NCBI RefSeq assembly: GCF_000753865.1
Contig: NZ_JQFW01000015.1
Span: 1 to 64,000, forward strand
Reading direction: 5' to 3'
DNA: 64,000 bases
Source: Alteromonas sp. LOR
GTDB lineage: Bacteria > Pseudomonadota > Gammaproteobacteria > Enterobacterales > Alteromonadaceae
Positions 27,201-35,217 of this stretch are shown piece after piece. The first letter of the stretch is position 1. Each line of letters opens with the position of its first letter. Position numbers and translations under genes: made by a program. The notes under the pieces are model-generated. The model worked only from the letters and a program-made list of their open reading frames with translations, did no database searches and had not been told where the DNA came from.

Positions 27201-28287
27201 TGTTTCCTTCAGCATCGGCAGCAACGGCAATAAGCTGACCTGTCAGCATCTGCTTAGCTTGCGATTCGCTTACATCGATTGAGAAGCCGGTAAACCCACT
27301 TAAGTGCGGATTATTGTTGTAATGAACTTGCTCTGGCGCATCTAAATACATAGGAGTGCTAGATGCTGAACTCAATGCATCGGTATTTAACAACGACACA
27401 CCCGAGCTCTCTATATCAAGGCTCGCGTCAGACGAATGATACAGCGATATATTTACGGCATCGCTGTGCTCAGTAAGCCAAAGCAAGGTATTACTATCCA
27501 TCCAGTGAGCTCTTGCACCGTCTAGAAACTGAGGACGGTTAGCTACGGGTGTATACCAAAGCTCTGGAAAGCCATTAAACGTGAAAACTTGGTTACCAAA
27601 TTCAGGTTCAAATTGACTATCAGCGTCGCCTAGCGGTTTTTCATTTCCTTTATGTAAAATAAAGTTATAGCAGTCGGCTCCAGGCTCCACCGACATTATG
27701 TAATACGCACCATAATCGGGATGAACTCCGTCAGCAGGATAGGGATCATTCCAATTACTAAAATGAGAACTTTGTGTAGTAGGCTCAGCGTAATTGCCAC
27801 ATGCTTGGCCATTCCAAAGGTGTAAGCCCCATCCGTCGTATTGACCATCGTCGCGGTCATAAAATACAGCAATCTGATTTTCAGCGAGTGTTAGACCCGA
27901 GCCCCCGCTGTCTTCAACAACCCCCTGCACTGAAAGGTCTAAGGAAAGGCGGGCTCTACGCAGTTCCAATCTAGCGTTTACAGTAGCGCGTTCTCCAGGT
28001 GCCAGTTGCTCAGTATCTAGCGTTAAGTAAGGTACGCCGTCTTCTTCTCCACTGGCATTCATCAACGCATGGCTGCTAGCGTTCACCATGACACGTAAAG
28101 GGCCTAGTAATATCGAATCGCCCGTATTTTCAACCGTAACTGTAGTGACGTATTGTCGATTAATACGATCGAGCATAGGGCGCTTAAGGTAACTTGTATC
28201 AGCGGCCTCTGTTTGTTGCCAATCTGCAAACGATGGCGCGCCTGTAAGCGCTAGTAAAGGTAGGCACATCATTGATAACTTGTTCAT
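24205..28287 (-). CDS. Secreted pullulanase-type GH13 enzyme with C-terminal starch-binding-like domains
   Basis: A 1360-residue exported enzyme with signal peptide (about 1-22). In order: an N-terminal Ig-like region, a CBM41-like module (HLWNGQACGNYAEPT... about 150-250), a CBM48-like E-set (SVTASVWAPTAQSVTLKVYN, about 395-475), a GH13 barrel, and two related C-terminal modules (FLRGSMNNWD and YLRGIMGDWG, about 1150-1240 and 1260-1350). Catalytic residues are visible: nucleophile D759 in FRFDLMGH, acid/base E788 in YGEGWNFG and D893 in KHDNE; region I is VLDVVYNHT. It should cleave alpha-1,6 bonds of pullulan and starch outside the cytoplasm. There is no lipobox. Its ATG overlaps the upstream stop (TAATG), so it is coupled to the PEP-CTERM-like gene. 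Confidence 0.92.
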   Translation of the reverse strand: MNKLSMMCLPLLALTGAPSFADWQQTEAADTSYLKRPMLDRINRQYVTTVTVENTGDSILLGPLRVMVNASSHALMNASGEEDGVPYLTLDTEQLAPGERATVNARLELRRARLSLDLSVQGVVEDSGGSGLTLAENQIAVFYDRDDGQYDGWGLHLWNGQACGNYAEPTTQSSHFSNWNDPYPADGVHPDYGAYYIMSVEPGADCYNFILHKGNEKPLGDADSQFEPEFGNQVFTFNGFPELWYTPVANRPQFLDGARAHWMDSNTLLWLTEHSDAVNISLYHSSDASLDIESSGVSLLNTDALSSASSTPMYLDAPEQVHYNNNPHLSGFTGFSIDVSESQAKQMLTGQLIAVAADAEGNIVDSTRVQIPRVLDYLYTRTNNDANEAKLGVDYSNESVTASVWAPTAQSVTLKVYNKAKALQNTYPMILDSDTGIWRHTGEKATLDRQFYRYELSVYHPLTQNIELVETTDPYSISLSTNGRFTQFVNLDDADLKPAGWDTHVVPAAKDPEDIIIYESHIRDFSILDESTSAEHRGKYMAFTELNSAPVQHLQSLQRAGLTHFHMLPANDIATIREDEQGRVDVTDTVGKLCSLNAQAPVCGVENDNAIILDVLQSYSPSTVQAQALVDSMRAFDGFNWGYDPHHFAAPEGSYATAPDGEARVLEMRAMNQALHEMGLRVVLDVVYNHTASSGLYDTSLLDKVVPGYYQRLSETTGSIENSTCCENTATEHVMMAKLMNDSLVSFAKEFGFDSFRFDLMGHIPKQAILDAREAVREVDSDTYFYGEGWNFGEVVNNRRFEQAAQLNMAGSEIGTFSDRQREAVRNAALFNTGGSLHDQDTIRIGLVGNVGSYQFVAADGTYLSTYDYSWNGQPAGYSDDPADTVNYISKHDNEALWDQLQYGLPSDMAVQDRVRIQNVALSIPLLSQGIPFLHMGSDLIRSKSMDRNTYDAGDWFNRVDFTKTTNNWNIGLPLAQDNEAKWGEISSVSANTNAQFGSEDIQLTSSLFKEFLNIRSTSKLFRLTSAEAISERIRFHNTGQGQVQGLIVMSLDDGIGLADLDANNDAIVVLFNGTQSTQSFSIVDALGFELHSNQQTSADERVQNASFSNSTFSLPALTTAIFVKPQNGEQGYGLSALPPYGDRTVFLRGSMNNWDMSLPLEYVGNDKYRLTANLFEGTYQFKLADEYFDVANIGGGFAVGAGQSFTLSNGGNNLTLNIIKDGDYTFELDASNDANPVLTISNENPDAIPAPYGNTAIYLRGIMGDWGTSRPMTYEGAGVYAISTFVSAGTYEFKVAEANWSSPNLGSNGGSINVGESISLTQGAGNVQLTVSQSQTLRFEIDASDTSSPIILVQGPEQY

Positions 28288-28943
28288 TATAATGCTCCCC
28301 TTTTATCTTGATGCTTACGACGAATGCCAATAATGGCTAGTCCCATTGCCATTAATAATGAAGTGTGAGGCGCTGGCACATCTACTTCTTCAGTCAGGGC
28401 GACATTATCGATAATGAACGTTGAGGCAAATGACTCAGTGTTGAAGCCAGGCTGCAATACAAATTCAAGAAAAAAGCCATCGTAACTATTATCAATTTGC
28501 GTGGTAAATGTGCCGCTGCCGTTTTCAAATACAGAAAATAGTGGTTCGATATCAATCCCATCGTTTAGATATACTGAGAACAAATCAGATTCGATGTCGG
28601 TTTGTAAGTCGAGCCCACTGAATATCCAATCAAAACTTAAATCTAACGACACACCATTGGCAACATCTGATAAATCGAGCTGTGTAATCAATGAGTTGTT
28701 AAAGTTGACGAGCATCGAATTCTCTAGAGTAATTTGCGCAGAACATTGACCTGCATTGTTTATTATCGAGAAGTCACTGGTATCATCGGGTTCACCCAAC
28801 AAGTCTGTGTCTAAACTCCACCCATCGAAGCTGCATGTTTGAAAATCGCCGTTGGGAATAAGGCTAGCATTAGCCCGTGTGCACATAACCTGAGCGCATA
28901 TAAAAAGTAGTGTAACTGCCGTTATAAACCTGAAATTCATCAT
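28287..28943 (-). CDS. PEP-CTERM-like sorted secreted protein
   Basis: The 218-residue protein has a signal peptide (about 1-26, ANA-S), a beta-rich body starting LIPNGDFQTCSFDGWSLD, and a C-terminal tail with VPAPHTS, a short hydrophobic helix (LLMAMGLAIIGI) and an IRRKHQDK basic end. This is the three-part PEP-CTERM sorting pattern with PAP in place of PEP, as handled by exosortases. The NGDFQTCSFDGW opening recalls carbohydrate-binding-like jelly rolls. Its stop overlaps the pullulanase ATG, making the two a tight operon and suggesting a role in alpha-glucan binding; that role is inference. No exosortase gene lies in the window. Confidence 0.78.
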   Translation of the reverse strand: MMNFRFITAVTLLFICAQVMCTRANASLIPNGDFQTCSFDGWSLDTDLLGEPDDTSDFSIINNAGQCSAQITLENSMLVNFNNSLITQLDLSDVANGVSLDLSFDWIFSGLDLQTDIESDLFSVYLNDGIDIEPLFSVFENGSGTFTTQIDNSYDGFFLEFVLQPGFNTESFASTFIIDNVALTEEVDVPAPHTSLLMAMGLAIIGIRRKHQDKRGAL

Positions 28944-29365
28944 TTCACCTTTTTGTTAAAGAAGTCCATTTTGTGTTAACAAAATGTTTATTTTCCACAC
29001 ATGCTATTGGAAGGGATACTTGCTTACTAGCGTTTAGCCCCTAAAAGAGCGCTGAATACGTATGCAAAAGAAATAAGGCACATCTACGTAAAATCACCGA
29101 ACGTGTAGATAAAAATCTAGAAATGAACAGTAATTATAGGAATATTGAGATTAACGGAAGGTGCTGATGTGGCGGAATTCAAAAGCGAAGCCCGTTGTGT
29201 AATTTCATATTTTGAAACCCAGCGAGAAAAAACTTTATGCGATAGCACTCTATTTCAACCCAAAAAACATCCAGTTAATGCGGCGAGATTTTTGGTATTT
29301 CTCCTTCTTTAAAATGACTTTCTACAAAACATGAAATTTTATTGGCATGAAATTTTTTTGCACGT
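28944..29365. other. Divergent intergenic region PEP-CTERM/pullulanase operon and doxX
   Basis: These 422 bases contain the promoters of both directions. A perfect 8-bp inverted repeat CATTTTGT-GTTA-ACAAAATG lies at 28967-28986, only 24 bases before the operon's first ATG, and is a candidate operator. The rest is AT-rich without a recognisable gene. Confidence 0.5.
28967..28986. promoter_or_regulatory. Candidate operator of the pullulanase operon
   Basis: The inverted repeat CATTTTGT / ACAAAATG with a four-base centre lies just upstream of the first gene. It could bind a dimeric regulator; the regulator is not known. Confidence 0.4.
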
Positions 29366-30007
29366 ATGGCGTTCTTATTTAAAAATTCACATTTAAGGTT
29401 TATCGCCGTGCTCATTTCAAAATACGACAATACTGTTAAGCGTTTACACCATTTCGATGGGGTAGCATTACTATTAATAAGGCTTTATCTAGCGCCAGTT
29501 ATGATTCAGGCCGGTTGGAATAAAGCCAGCAGCTTTTCAGGAATAGTAGATTGGTTCGGTAATGAAGATTACGGTTTAGGGCTACCCTTTCCATTTGTGC
29601 TTGCGCTACTGGCTACAGCGGCTGAACTGGTTGGCGGCATCTTTCTTTTGTTTGGCTTGCTGACGCGATTAGTTAGCGTTCCTTTGCTAATAACCATGCT
29701 GGTGGCCATGGTAACCGTGCATGGAAAAAACGGCTGGCTAGCTATTTCTGATGCCTCTTCGTGGCTGGCTGATGGTACTATTTTGCTTAACGAGCGCATT
29801 ATGGATGCTCCTGAAAAGCTAGATGCTGCCAAATCACTGCTTCAAACCCACGGCAACTACGACTGGCTAACTTCAAGTGGCAATATTGTGGTGTTAAATA
29901 ATGGCATTGAATTCGCCGCCACCTATTTTGTTATGTTACTCGTACTACTTATTTACGGCGGCGGAAAATACGTGAGCGCCGATTACTTTTTAACAAGAAA
30001 TAGGTAG
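29366..30007 (+). CDS. DoxX family membrane protein
   Basis: A 213-residue protein with four hydrophobic segments and the DoxX pattern: LLLIRLYLAPVMIQAGWNKAS (about 35-55), ATAAELVGGIFLLFGLLTRLVSVPLL and a late EFAATYFVMLLVLLIYGGG. DoxX-type proteins sit in the inner membrane and are linked with quinone- or redox-dependent processes; the specific role is unknown. The loop SDASSWLADGTILLNERIMDAPEKLDAAKSLLQ is longer than in small DoxX proteins. ATG 29366 has a poor ribosome-binding site, so a GTG start about 14 codons later is possible. It converges on mscS. Confidence 0.75.
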   Translation: MAFLFKNSHLRFIAVLISKYDNTVKRLHHFDGVALLLIRLYLAPVMIQAGWNKASSFSGIVDWFGNEDYGLGLPFPFVLALLATAAELVGGIFLLFGLLTRLVSVPLLITMLVAMVTVHGKNGWLAISDASSWLADGTILLNERIMDAPEKLDAAKSLLQTHGNYDWLTSSGNIVVLNNGIEFAATYFVMLLVLLIYGGGKYVSADYFLTRNR

Positions 30008-30040
30008 CACTAACAACCTTGTTACCTATGGCTATTGGCT

Positions 30041-30122
30041 TACTCCTATTGCTGTTTTTATTCCCGGCCTTGTTGCTGCTTTTATTTTTGTTCTTGCTGC
30101 TGCTCCTGTTGCTGCTCTTGCT
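30041..30122. repeat. CTG/TTG microsatellite over the mscS stop
   Basis: A run rich in CTG, TTG and CTTG triplets starts in the intergenic DNA, crosses the mscS stop codon (30082-30084) and covers its last codons, giving the Gln/Glu tail QQEQQQEQQQEQK. Confidence 0.75.
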
Positions 30123-31167
30123 GAAGATTAATTGCAGCAATAGGAAATGGAATAACGATACCTTCTTCGTCAAAGCGCTTTTTAAGCAATTTAATAAACG
30201 CACTTTTAATAAAGAAGCGGTTGAAGTATTCACGGGTTCGCAGCATTACCGTAAGGTTAATGCTCGAACTATCGAAGGTATGAAAAAGCACAAACGGCTC
30301 GTAGGTATCTACTCCGTATTCATGGGTGTGCAGTGTATGTTTGGCTACCTCTAAACACACTCTTTCAACGTGATCTAGGTCAGAACTGTAATGCACGCCT
30401 AATTCCACAGGCACCGATAGCTCCCGCTCGGGATAGTAGTAATTAATCAACTTTGAATTAGACAGCTTACTGTTGGGCACAATAACAATATTGTTTGGTA
30501 GCATTCTTACCCAGGTTGAGCGCCAGCCAATCTTTTCAACAAAGCCTTGCTCGCCTGAATCTAGCTCTATGTAGTCACCTATTCGAATAGGCTTATCCAT
30601 CACTAACTGAATGCCTGAAAAGAAGTTTTCAAGGGTAGGCTGCAGTGCTAACGCCACCGCCAAAGAGGTAATACCTAGTGATGCCACAATGGGCGTTATA
30701 GAAATACCCATAGCGCTTAAAATAATGAGAATGGCCAGAACAGCTAATACTGCCCGAAGCGCACCACCGGCAATGGCACTGGTATTTTTAACTAAAGACG
30801 ACTGGTCTTTGTAGCGACGTAGGGAATAGGTAAGAAAACGCTCTAAGAAAAGGAACAACGTGATGATAATGCTCGACTCAATAAGCACATTAAGTACTGT
30901 AAGCGTGCGTTCATCGTCTACTTTAAAAACAGATACCACGCTTTTTACAAGCAGTAAAAATATTACCCATATAGTTAGGCTAAGGGGTGCGTTTAAGGAT
31001 AAGACGAGTACCCGATACATACCCGACATACTGCTAGTTTCGGAGCGAGCTTTTTCTTTCAAACGCACCAAAACAAGACGTTTTACCAAAAAAAGAATGA
31101 CAACAGCCAAGAATAAGCCGGCTATCGCTGCCAGCTGTTTGGGCTCTAACGTACTTGCTATGTCCAT
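30082..31167 (-). CDS. MscS-family mechanosensitive channel
   Basis: The 361-residue protein has four to five membrane segments and a typical MscS core: pore-lining helix ITSLAVALALQPTLENFFSGIQLVMDKP, followed by the beta domain IRIGDYIELDSGEQGFVEKIGWRSTWVRMLPNNIVIVPNSKLSNS. It releases osmolytes on membrane stretch or acts as a small ion-conducting channel. The C-terminal cytoplasmic domain ends with a repeat-derived Gln/Glu tail (QEQQQEQQQEQK) that is not part of the family fold. It converges on doxX and is divergent from the LysR gene. Confidence 0.9.
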   Translation of the reverse strand: MDIASTLEPKQLAAIAGLFLAVVILFLVKRLVLVRLKEKARSETSSMSGMYRVLVLSLNAPLSLTIWVIFLLLVKSVVSVFKVDDERTLTVLNVLIESSIIITLFLFLERFLTYSLRRYKDQSSLVKNTSAIAGGALRAVLAVLAILIILSAMGISITPIVASLGITSLAVALALQPTLENFFSGIQLVMDKPIRIGDYIELDSGEQGFVEKIGWRSTWVRMLPNNIVIVPNSKLSNSKLINYYYPERELSVPVELGVHYSSDLDHVERVCLEVAKHTLHTHEYGVDTYEPFVLFHTFDSSSINLTVMLRTREYFNRFFIKSAFIKLLKKRFDEEGIVIPFPIAAINLQQEQQQEQQQEQK

Positions 31168-31498
31168 GTCAGCCTTGTCTCCCGCGTAGTGCTGGCGTGT
31201 GCCACTTTAAACTACCTGCTCTTTTCAATAGCGTGGTTGCTTACTGGTCTAGTCATCCCCTAGTGCACTGCAACTTTTGCGCCGTAAGTTTTAGGCTTAT
31301 GCTATCGAGATGTTTTACCGGCTGTGCCGTGCAAATGAGTCTGTCACCACAGGCACTTTCTACTAATTTTGAAAGGGCAAACGAGGAATAGAACTAACAG
31401 GATACTGCACCGTCTCATTTTTTGCGGTAGTATAAACGGCGTTAACCGTTAAATTTAACGCTAAATCAGAGACTTACTAAAGCTACGGAGATAACCTC
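31168..31498. other. Divergent intergenic region mscS / LysR gene
   Basis: About 330 bases with both promoters. GTTAACCGTTAAATTTAACGC (about 31441-31461) is a TTAA-rich semi-palindromic stretch near the LysR gene, compatible with autoregulation, but no precise box can be claimed. No small gene seen. Confidence 0.4.
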
Positions 31499-32380
31499 GT
31501 GTCGAGAATGAATTATCATCATTTGTATTATTTTTGGCGCGTCGCGAATACCGGTAATTTAACCCAGGTAGCCAACGAAATTCACCTTTCACAATCGGCT
31601 ATATCGGCCCAGCTTAAACAGTTTCAACAACACTTAGGTATAGAGCTTCTCACCCGCAAGGGGCGTTCACTTATTCTAACGCCCGAGGGCAAGCAGGTAC
31701 TTGCCTACGCCGACGACATATTTTCGAAAGGCGAAGAACTAGAGAGTTTGATCAATAAGGGGCTACCCACTCAACATAGGCACGTTTCAATTGGCGTGTT
31801 ATCGAACTTATCTCGAAACTTTGTAGAAAGTTTTACGCTACCGCTTATAAACGATAAATTTGCTACTTTCTCTTTGCAAACAGATAGCCTAGAAAACCTG
31901 CTCGATGGCCTTTCTAGCTTTAAATTCGACATTATACTCACCAATCACAATGTTGAATTAGGTCAGCAAAACGCCATATGGCACAGCGAATTAGTTTCCC
32001 GCCAAGCCATTGAAATTATTGGGCCTACTAAGCCTCAGCGAACCCGTAAGTTCCCCAATAGTTATGGGGATGCGACCTGGGTTCTGCCTTCTCAGAATAG
32101 TGAAATTCGCTCTGCATTTAGTATTGCTTGCGCCAAATTTCAATACACCCCCAAAATAAAGGCAGAAACCAACGACATGGCGATGCTTAGATTGTTAGCT
32201 CGAGATAGCGGCGCCTTTTCAATTATGCCTGAAGTGGTAGTTCGCGATGAAATTGCCAATGGCCTTTTACATATTCAACAAAGCCTGCCCGACGCCTACG
32301 AACATTTTTATGCCGTTACCCTATCGAAAAAACGGGTTTCTCCCCACGTTCAACAGTTGATTGAACAAACGAAAAGTTAG
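31499..32380 (+). CDS. LysR-family transcriptional regulator (NhaR-like N-terminus)
   Basis: The 293-residue protein has an N-terminal winged helix-turn-helix (NYHHLYYFWRVANTGNLTQVANEIHLSQSAISAQLKQFQ, about 5-43) and a C-terminal substrate-binding domain (about 92-290). The NYHHLYYFW start is shared with NhaR-type regulators. The effector is unknown. It overlaps the end of the convergent sua5-like gene by four bases. The dabBA operon begins beyond that gene in the same direction, so it could control dabBA, but this is only positional. The start is a GTG at 31499, preceded by ACGGAG. Confidence 0.85.
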   Translation: MSRMNYHHLYYFWRVANTGNLTQVANEIHLSQSAISAQLKQFQQHLGIELLTRKGRSLILTPEGKQVLAYADDIFSKGEELESLINKGLPTQHRHVSIGVLSNLSRNFVESFTLPLINDKFATFSLQTDSLENLLDGLSSFKFDIILTNHNVELGQQNAIWHSELVSRQAIEIIGPTKPQRTRKFPNSYGDATWVLPSQNSEIRSAFSIACAKFQYTPKIKAETNDMAMLRLLARDSGAFSIMPEVVVRDEIANGLLHIQQSLPDAYEHFYAVTLSKKRVSPHVQQLIEQTKS

Positions 32381-33345
32381 CCCAAAGCCACTACTCTGCT
32401 TACTCGATTATTCAGTGCAAACCACGAATCGGTATTAGGTAAGGCTTCAATATAAATACAACTCAGCCCCTGTTTATCTAATTCATGCAGTGCATCATAA
32501 AAGTCGCGACTGTATTGCTGAGGCGTTGAAGAAAGTTGAATGTAGTTTCTTTTTTCTAAAGGCCATGTGCAGGGTGAAAGAGCTATTAAGCCTTCGCCTT
32601 TGGTAAATCTCTTTTGCACTAGCGCGTTTTGGGAAAGCATCTTCACTGGCGTATTCGGCTGATAATGCTGTAAGACGCTGCCAGGTACAGTAAGGCCCTC
32701 ATTGTTTTTGAAAGTGACTTCGGTCTGTAAGTCGCGTTTCAGGCTGTCGCGGTCGATAGGCCCAGGCCTCAATATGCAGGGCGTCTCTCCCGTTACATCA
32801 ACAATGGTCGACTCAATACCCACTTCCGCCCTTCCTCCATCTACCACTGCGGCAATTCGTCCATGTAAAGACGTAAGCACGTGGGCAGCGCTAGTTGGGC
32901 TTATAAACTTGTATTTGTTGGCAGAGGGAGCAGCAAGCCCAACTCCCGCCGCGTTGATTAACGATAAGAAATCATCACTCGCTGGCATTCTCAGCACCAC
33001 GGTATCTTGCCCCCCGGTGACGGTATCGCTTACCCATGGCTGCTTTTTTAGTAATAGTGATAACGGCCCCGGCCAATATTTTTCAGCCAATAAATAAGCC
33101 CGCGATGGAATATCCCTAGCCCACTTTTTCATATCAGCAATATTGGCAATGTGAACAATAAGCGGGTTTGTGGCTGGCCGCGCTTTGGCTTTAAAAATGG
33201 CTTTCACCGCATCTTCGTTCGATGCATCGGCAGCAAGGCCGTATACCGTCTCGGTTTTAATAGCTACGCACTCACCTGCTTTAATAAAAGCGGTTGCCTG
33301 TGCTAAGTCGTTGGGAAAGTGAAGAATAGGGGTTGTAGGTTGCAT
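32377..33345 (-). CDS. L-threonylcarbamoyladenylate synthase, Sua5 type
   Basis: The 322-residue protein has the YrdC/Sua5 domain (TETVYGLAADA, IFKAKARPATNPLIVHI, YWPGPLSLLLKK, LAAPSANKYKFISPT, GIESTIVD) and then a C-terminal Sua5 domain. It makes the threonylcarbamoyl-AMP used for t6A37 of ANN-decoding tRNAs. Sua5-type proteins are longer than YrdC, which fits. The gene is divergent from dabB and its tail overlaps the LysR gene by four bases. Confidence 0.9.
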   Translation of the reverse strand: MQPTTPILHFPNDLAQATAFIKAGECVAIKTETVYGLAADASNEDAVKAIFKAKARPATNPLIVHIANIADMKKWARDIPSRAYLLAEKYWPGPLSLLLKKQPWVSDTVTGGQDTVVLRMPASDDFLSLINAAGVGLAAPSANKYKFISPTSAAHVLTSLHGRIAAVVDGGRAEVGIESTIVDVTGETPCILRPGPIDRDSLKRDLQTEVTFKNNEGLTVPGSVLQHYQPNTPVKMLSQNALVQKRFTKGEGLIALSPCTWPLEKRNYIQLSSTPQQYSRDFYDALHELDKQGLSCIYIEALPNTDSWFALNNRVSRVVALG

Positions 33346-33600
33346 GCTTCGTTATACAAAAATTCTGTTAGCGTAATGATCGCCCTCAATGAATATAAAA
33401 TAAAATTCAAATTATCAAACAAAATCATTCATTAAACAGAACGAATTAACAACAAAAGTTCACATTCAATATATTTTTCAACATTTTACTTAAAACAAAA
33501 AATTAACACAGTTAAAAATACGAACGATTTTTAAATATATATCTATTTTTTAAATTAAACTGACCGTGCTTTACTGCTTAAAACAAAAAAGGAGTAAAAC

Positions 33601-35217
33601 ATGTCACCTCAAACCAGCGCATTTTTGCTAATTTCGCTGCCACTGTTCTGGGCCATACTGTCTTGGTTTACCAGTAAAAAAGCCACACTGTTCTCAACTG
33701 TCAATATCGAGAAAGTCGCTATTGTGGGAAGCATCACACTGCTCATCGTGTCTTTAGCTACTGGCCTTTCTAGCAGCATGCTTACTGATGAGGGGACAAC
33801 TGCAGTGGGTGTCATGTTAGTCTCTATTTCCCCTATGAAAGCCATTGTTATGCTAACGGTTGTAGCAATAGGCACCATACTGATGCGATTTTCTCGCAAT
33901 TATTTAGTGGGTGAAGCCTGCTACCCCCGTTTCTTGCGCTGGATGCAGCTTACCTTGTCCTCTGTGGTTATTACTATCTTAGCCAACCACCTCATTATTT
34001 TCTGGGCGGGATGGCTAGCGGTCAGTCTTTCTTTGCACAACTTATTGCTACTTTATCCCGAGCGCCCACGCGCCATTATTGCGGCACATAAAAAGTTTAT
34101 TTTGGCTCGCACCTCAGAGTGCTTGATGGCGGGTGCCTTTGTATTGCTGTTTTTAGCGTTCGACACCTTGTATATCGATGAAATTTTGTACCTCGTTAAT
34201 CAACCCAGTTCGATTATCCAAACACAAAGTGGATTAACTAACGCTGAGTTAACGACTTATGCCGCCTGCCTAATAAGTGCAGCTGCGCTGTTAAAATGTG
34301 CTCAACTTCCGGCGCATGGCTGGCTTATAAATATTGTCGAAGCGCCTACGCCAGTAAGTGCGCTACTTCATGCTGGCGTTATAAACTTGGGTGGGTATCT
34401 GTTATTGGCCTTTGCGCCCCTCGTTGCTGCAAGTAGTCAGGCGCAGTGGATGCTGTTAGTTGTAGCAGGGTTAAGTGTATTTTTCAGTGCATTGATCATG
34501 ACAACCCGCGTCACAATCAAAGTACGACTTGCTTGGTCAACATCATCACAAATGGGGTTAATGCTTATTGAATGCGCCATGGGGCTTTATTCGCTTGCGC
34601 TAATCCACTTGGTTGCTCACTCGTTTTACAAGGCCTATGCGTTTTTAAATACAGGTTCGGCGGTTTATGAAACCTTAGAGCACGATATTAGCGCCCATCG
34701 AGCCCCCCTCTATGCCGACTGGCTTAACGCTGCGTTTATTACCTCTCTTGTCATAGCTGCTAGCTTTACACTTTCTAGCTATCAAGGGCCCGCAAGCCCC
34801 TGGGTACTGATGGCGCTGGCATTCACCGCGTTTCTTGCCATGCGAACCGCTAATTCAGACCAAACACAAATGTATATCTTAGTGGCTATCACCATTGCTC
34901 TTGTAAGCTTTTACGCAACAATAAAAGGCCTTATTCAAAGCTATATTGTGCCCGCTTACCCGGCCCCAATTGGCATGTTTTCGCTAATGGACATATGGGT
35001 ATCAGCATTGTTAGTTACGCTATTTGCGCTGCACTTTGTCATGCAAACATTTGCTAATCATATTGCAGTGAAGCGTTTTAAACAGCTTTTGTTTGCAGGG
35101 TTTTACCTCGATGAATGGTTTACCAAAATCACATTAAAACTACATCCAATAACGCTGCGTGAGAAACAGTCGCGACCTAGTCATGCAGCATCAGTGTCTA
35201 AAATTGGGAGTCAATAA
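33601..35217 (+). CDS. dabB: DabB, membrane subunit of inorganic-carbon transporter (NuoL-like)
   Basis: A 538-residue polytopic protein of the proton-translocating complex I NuoL/MrpA family (FWAGWLAVSLSLHNLL, CAQLPAHGWLINIVEAPTPVSALLHAG, HLVAHSFYKAYAFLNTGS with conserved Lys and His). Placed directly before dabA it is the membrane part of the DAB pump that accumulates bicarbonate using cation motive force. A strong AAGGAGTAAAAC precedes the ATG. Its stop overlaps the dabA start in TAATG. It is not part of a complete complex I or Mrp operon. Confidence 0.9.
   Translation: MSPQTSAFLLISLPLFWAILSWFTSKKATLFSTVNIEKVAIVGSITLLIVSLATGLSSSMLTDEGTTAVGVMLVSISPMKAIVMLTVVAIGTILMRFSRNYLVGEACYPRFLRWMQLTLSSVVITILANHLIIFWAGWLAVSLSLHNLLLLYPERPRAIIAAHKKFILARTSECLMAGAFVLLFLAFDTLYIDEILYLVNQPSSIIQTQSGLTNAELTTYAACLISAAALLKCAQLPAHGWLINIVEAPTPVSALLHAGVINLGGYLLLAFAPLVAASSQAQWMLLVVAGLSVFFSALIMTTRVTIKVRLAWSTSSQMGLMLIECAMGLYSLALIHLVAHSFYKAYAFLNTGSAVYETLEHDISAHRAPLYADWLNAAFITSLVIAASFTLSSYQGPASPWVLMALAFTAFLAMRTANSDQTQMYILVAITIALVSFYATIKGLIQSYIVPAYPAPIGMFSLMDIWVSALLVTLFALHFVMQTFANHIAVKRFKQLLFAGFYLDEWFTKITLKLHPITLREKQSRPSHAASVSKIGSQ

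Noticed and set aside
29949..30233. Minus-strand frame rich in Asn, Lys and Ser
   Set aside because: It is the shifted reading of the CTG/TTG microsatellite at the end of mscS, overlapping two convergent genes.
33601..35217. NuoL subunit of complex I or MrpA antiporter subunit
   Set aside because: No other complex I or Mrp genes are adjacent and the stop overlaps dabA, which identifies it as DabB.
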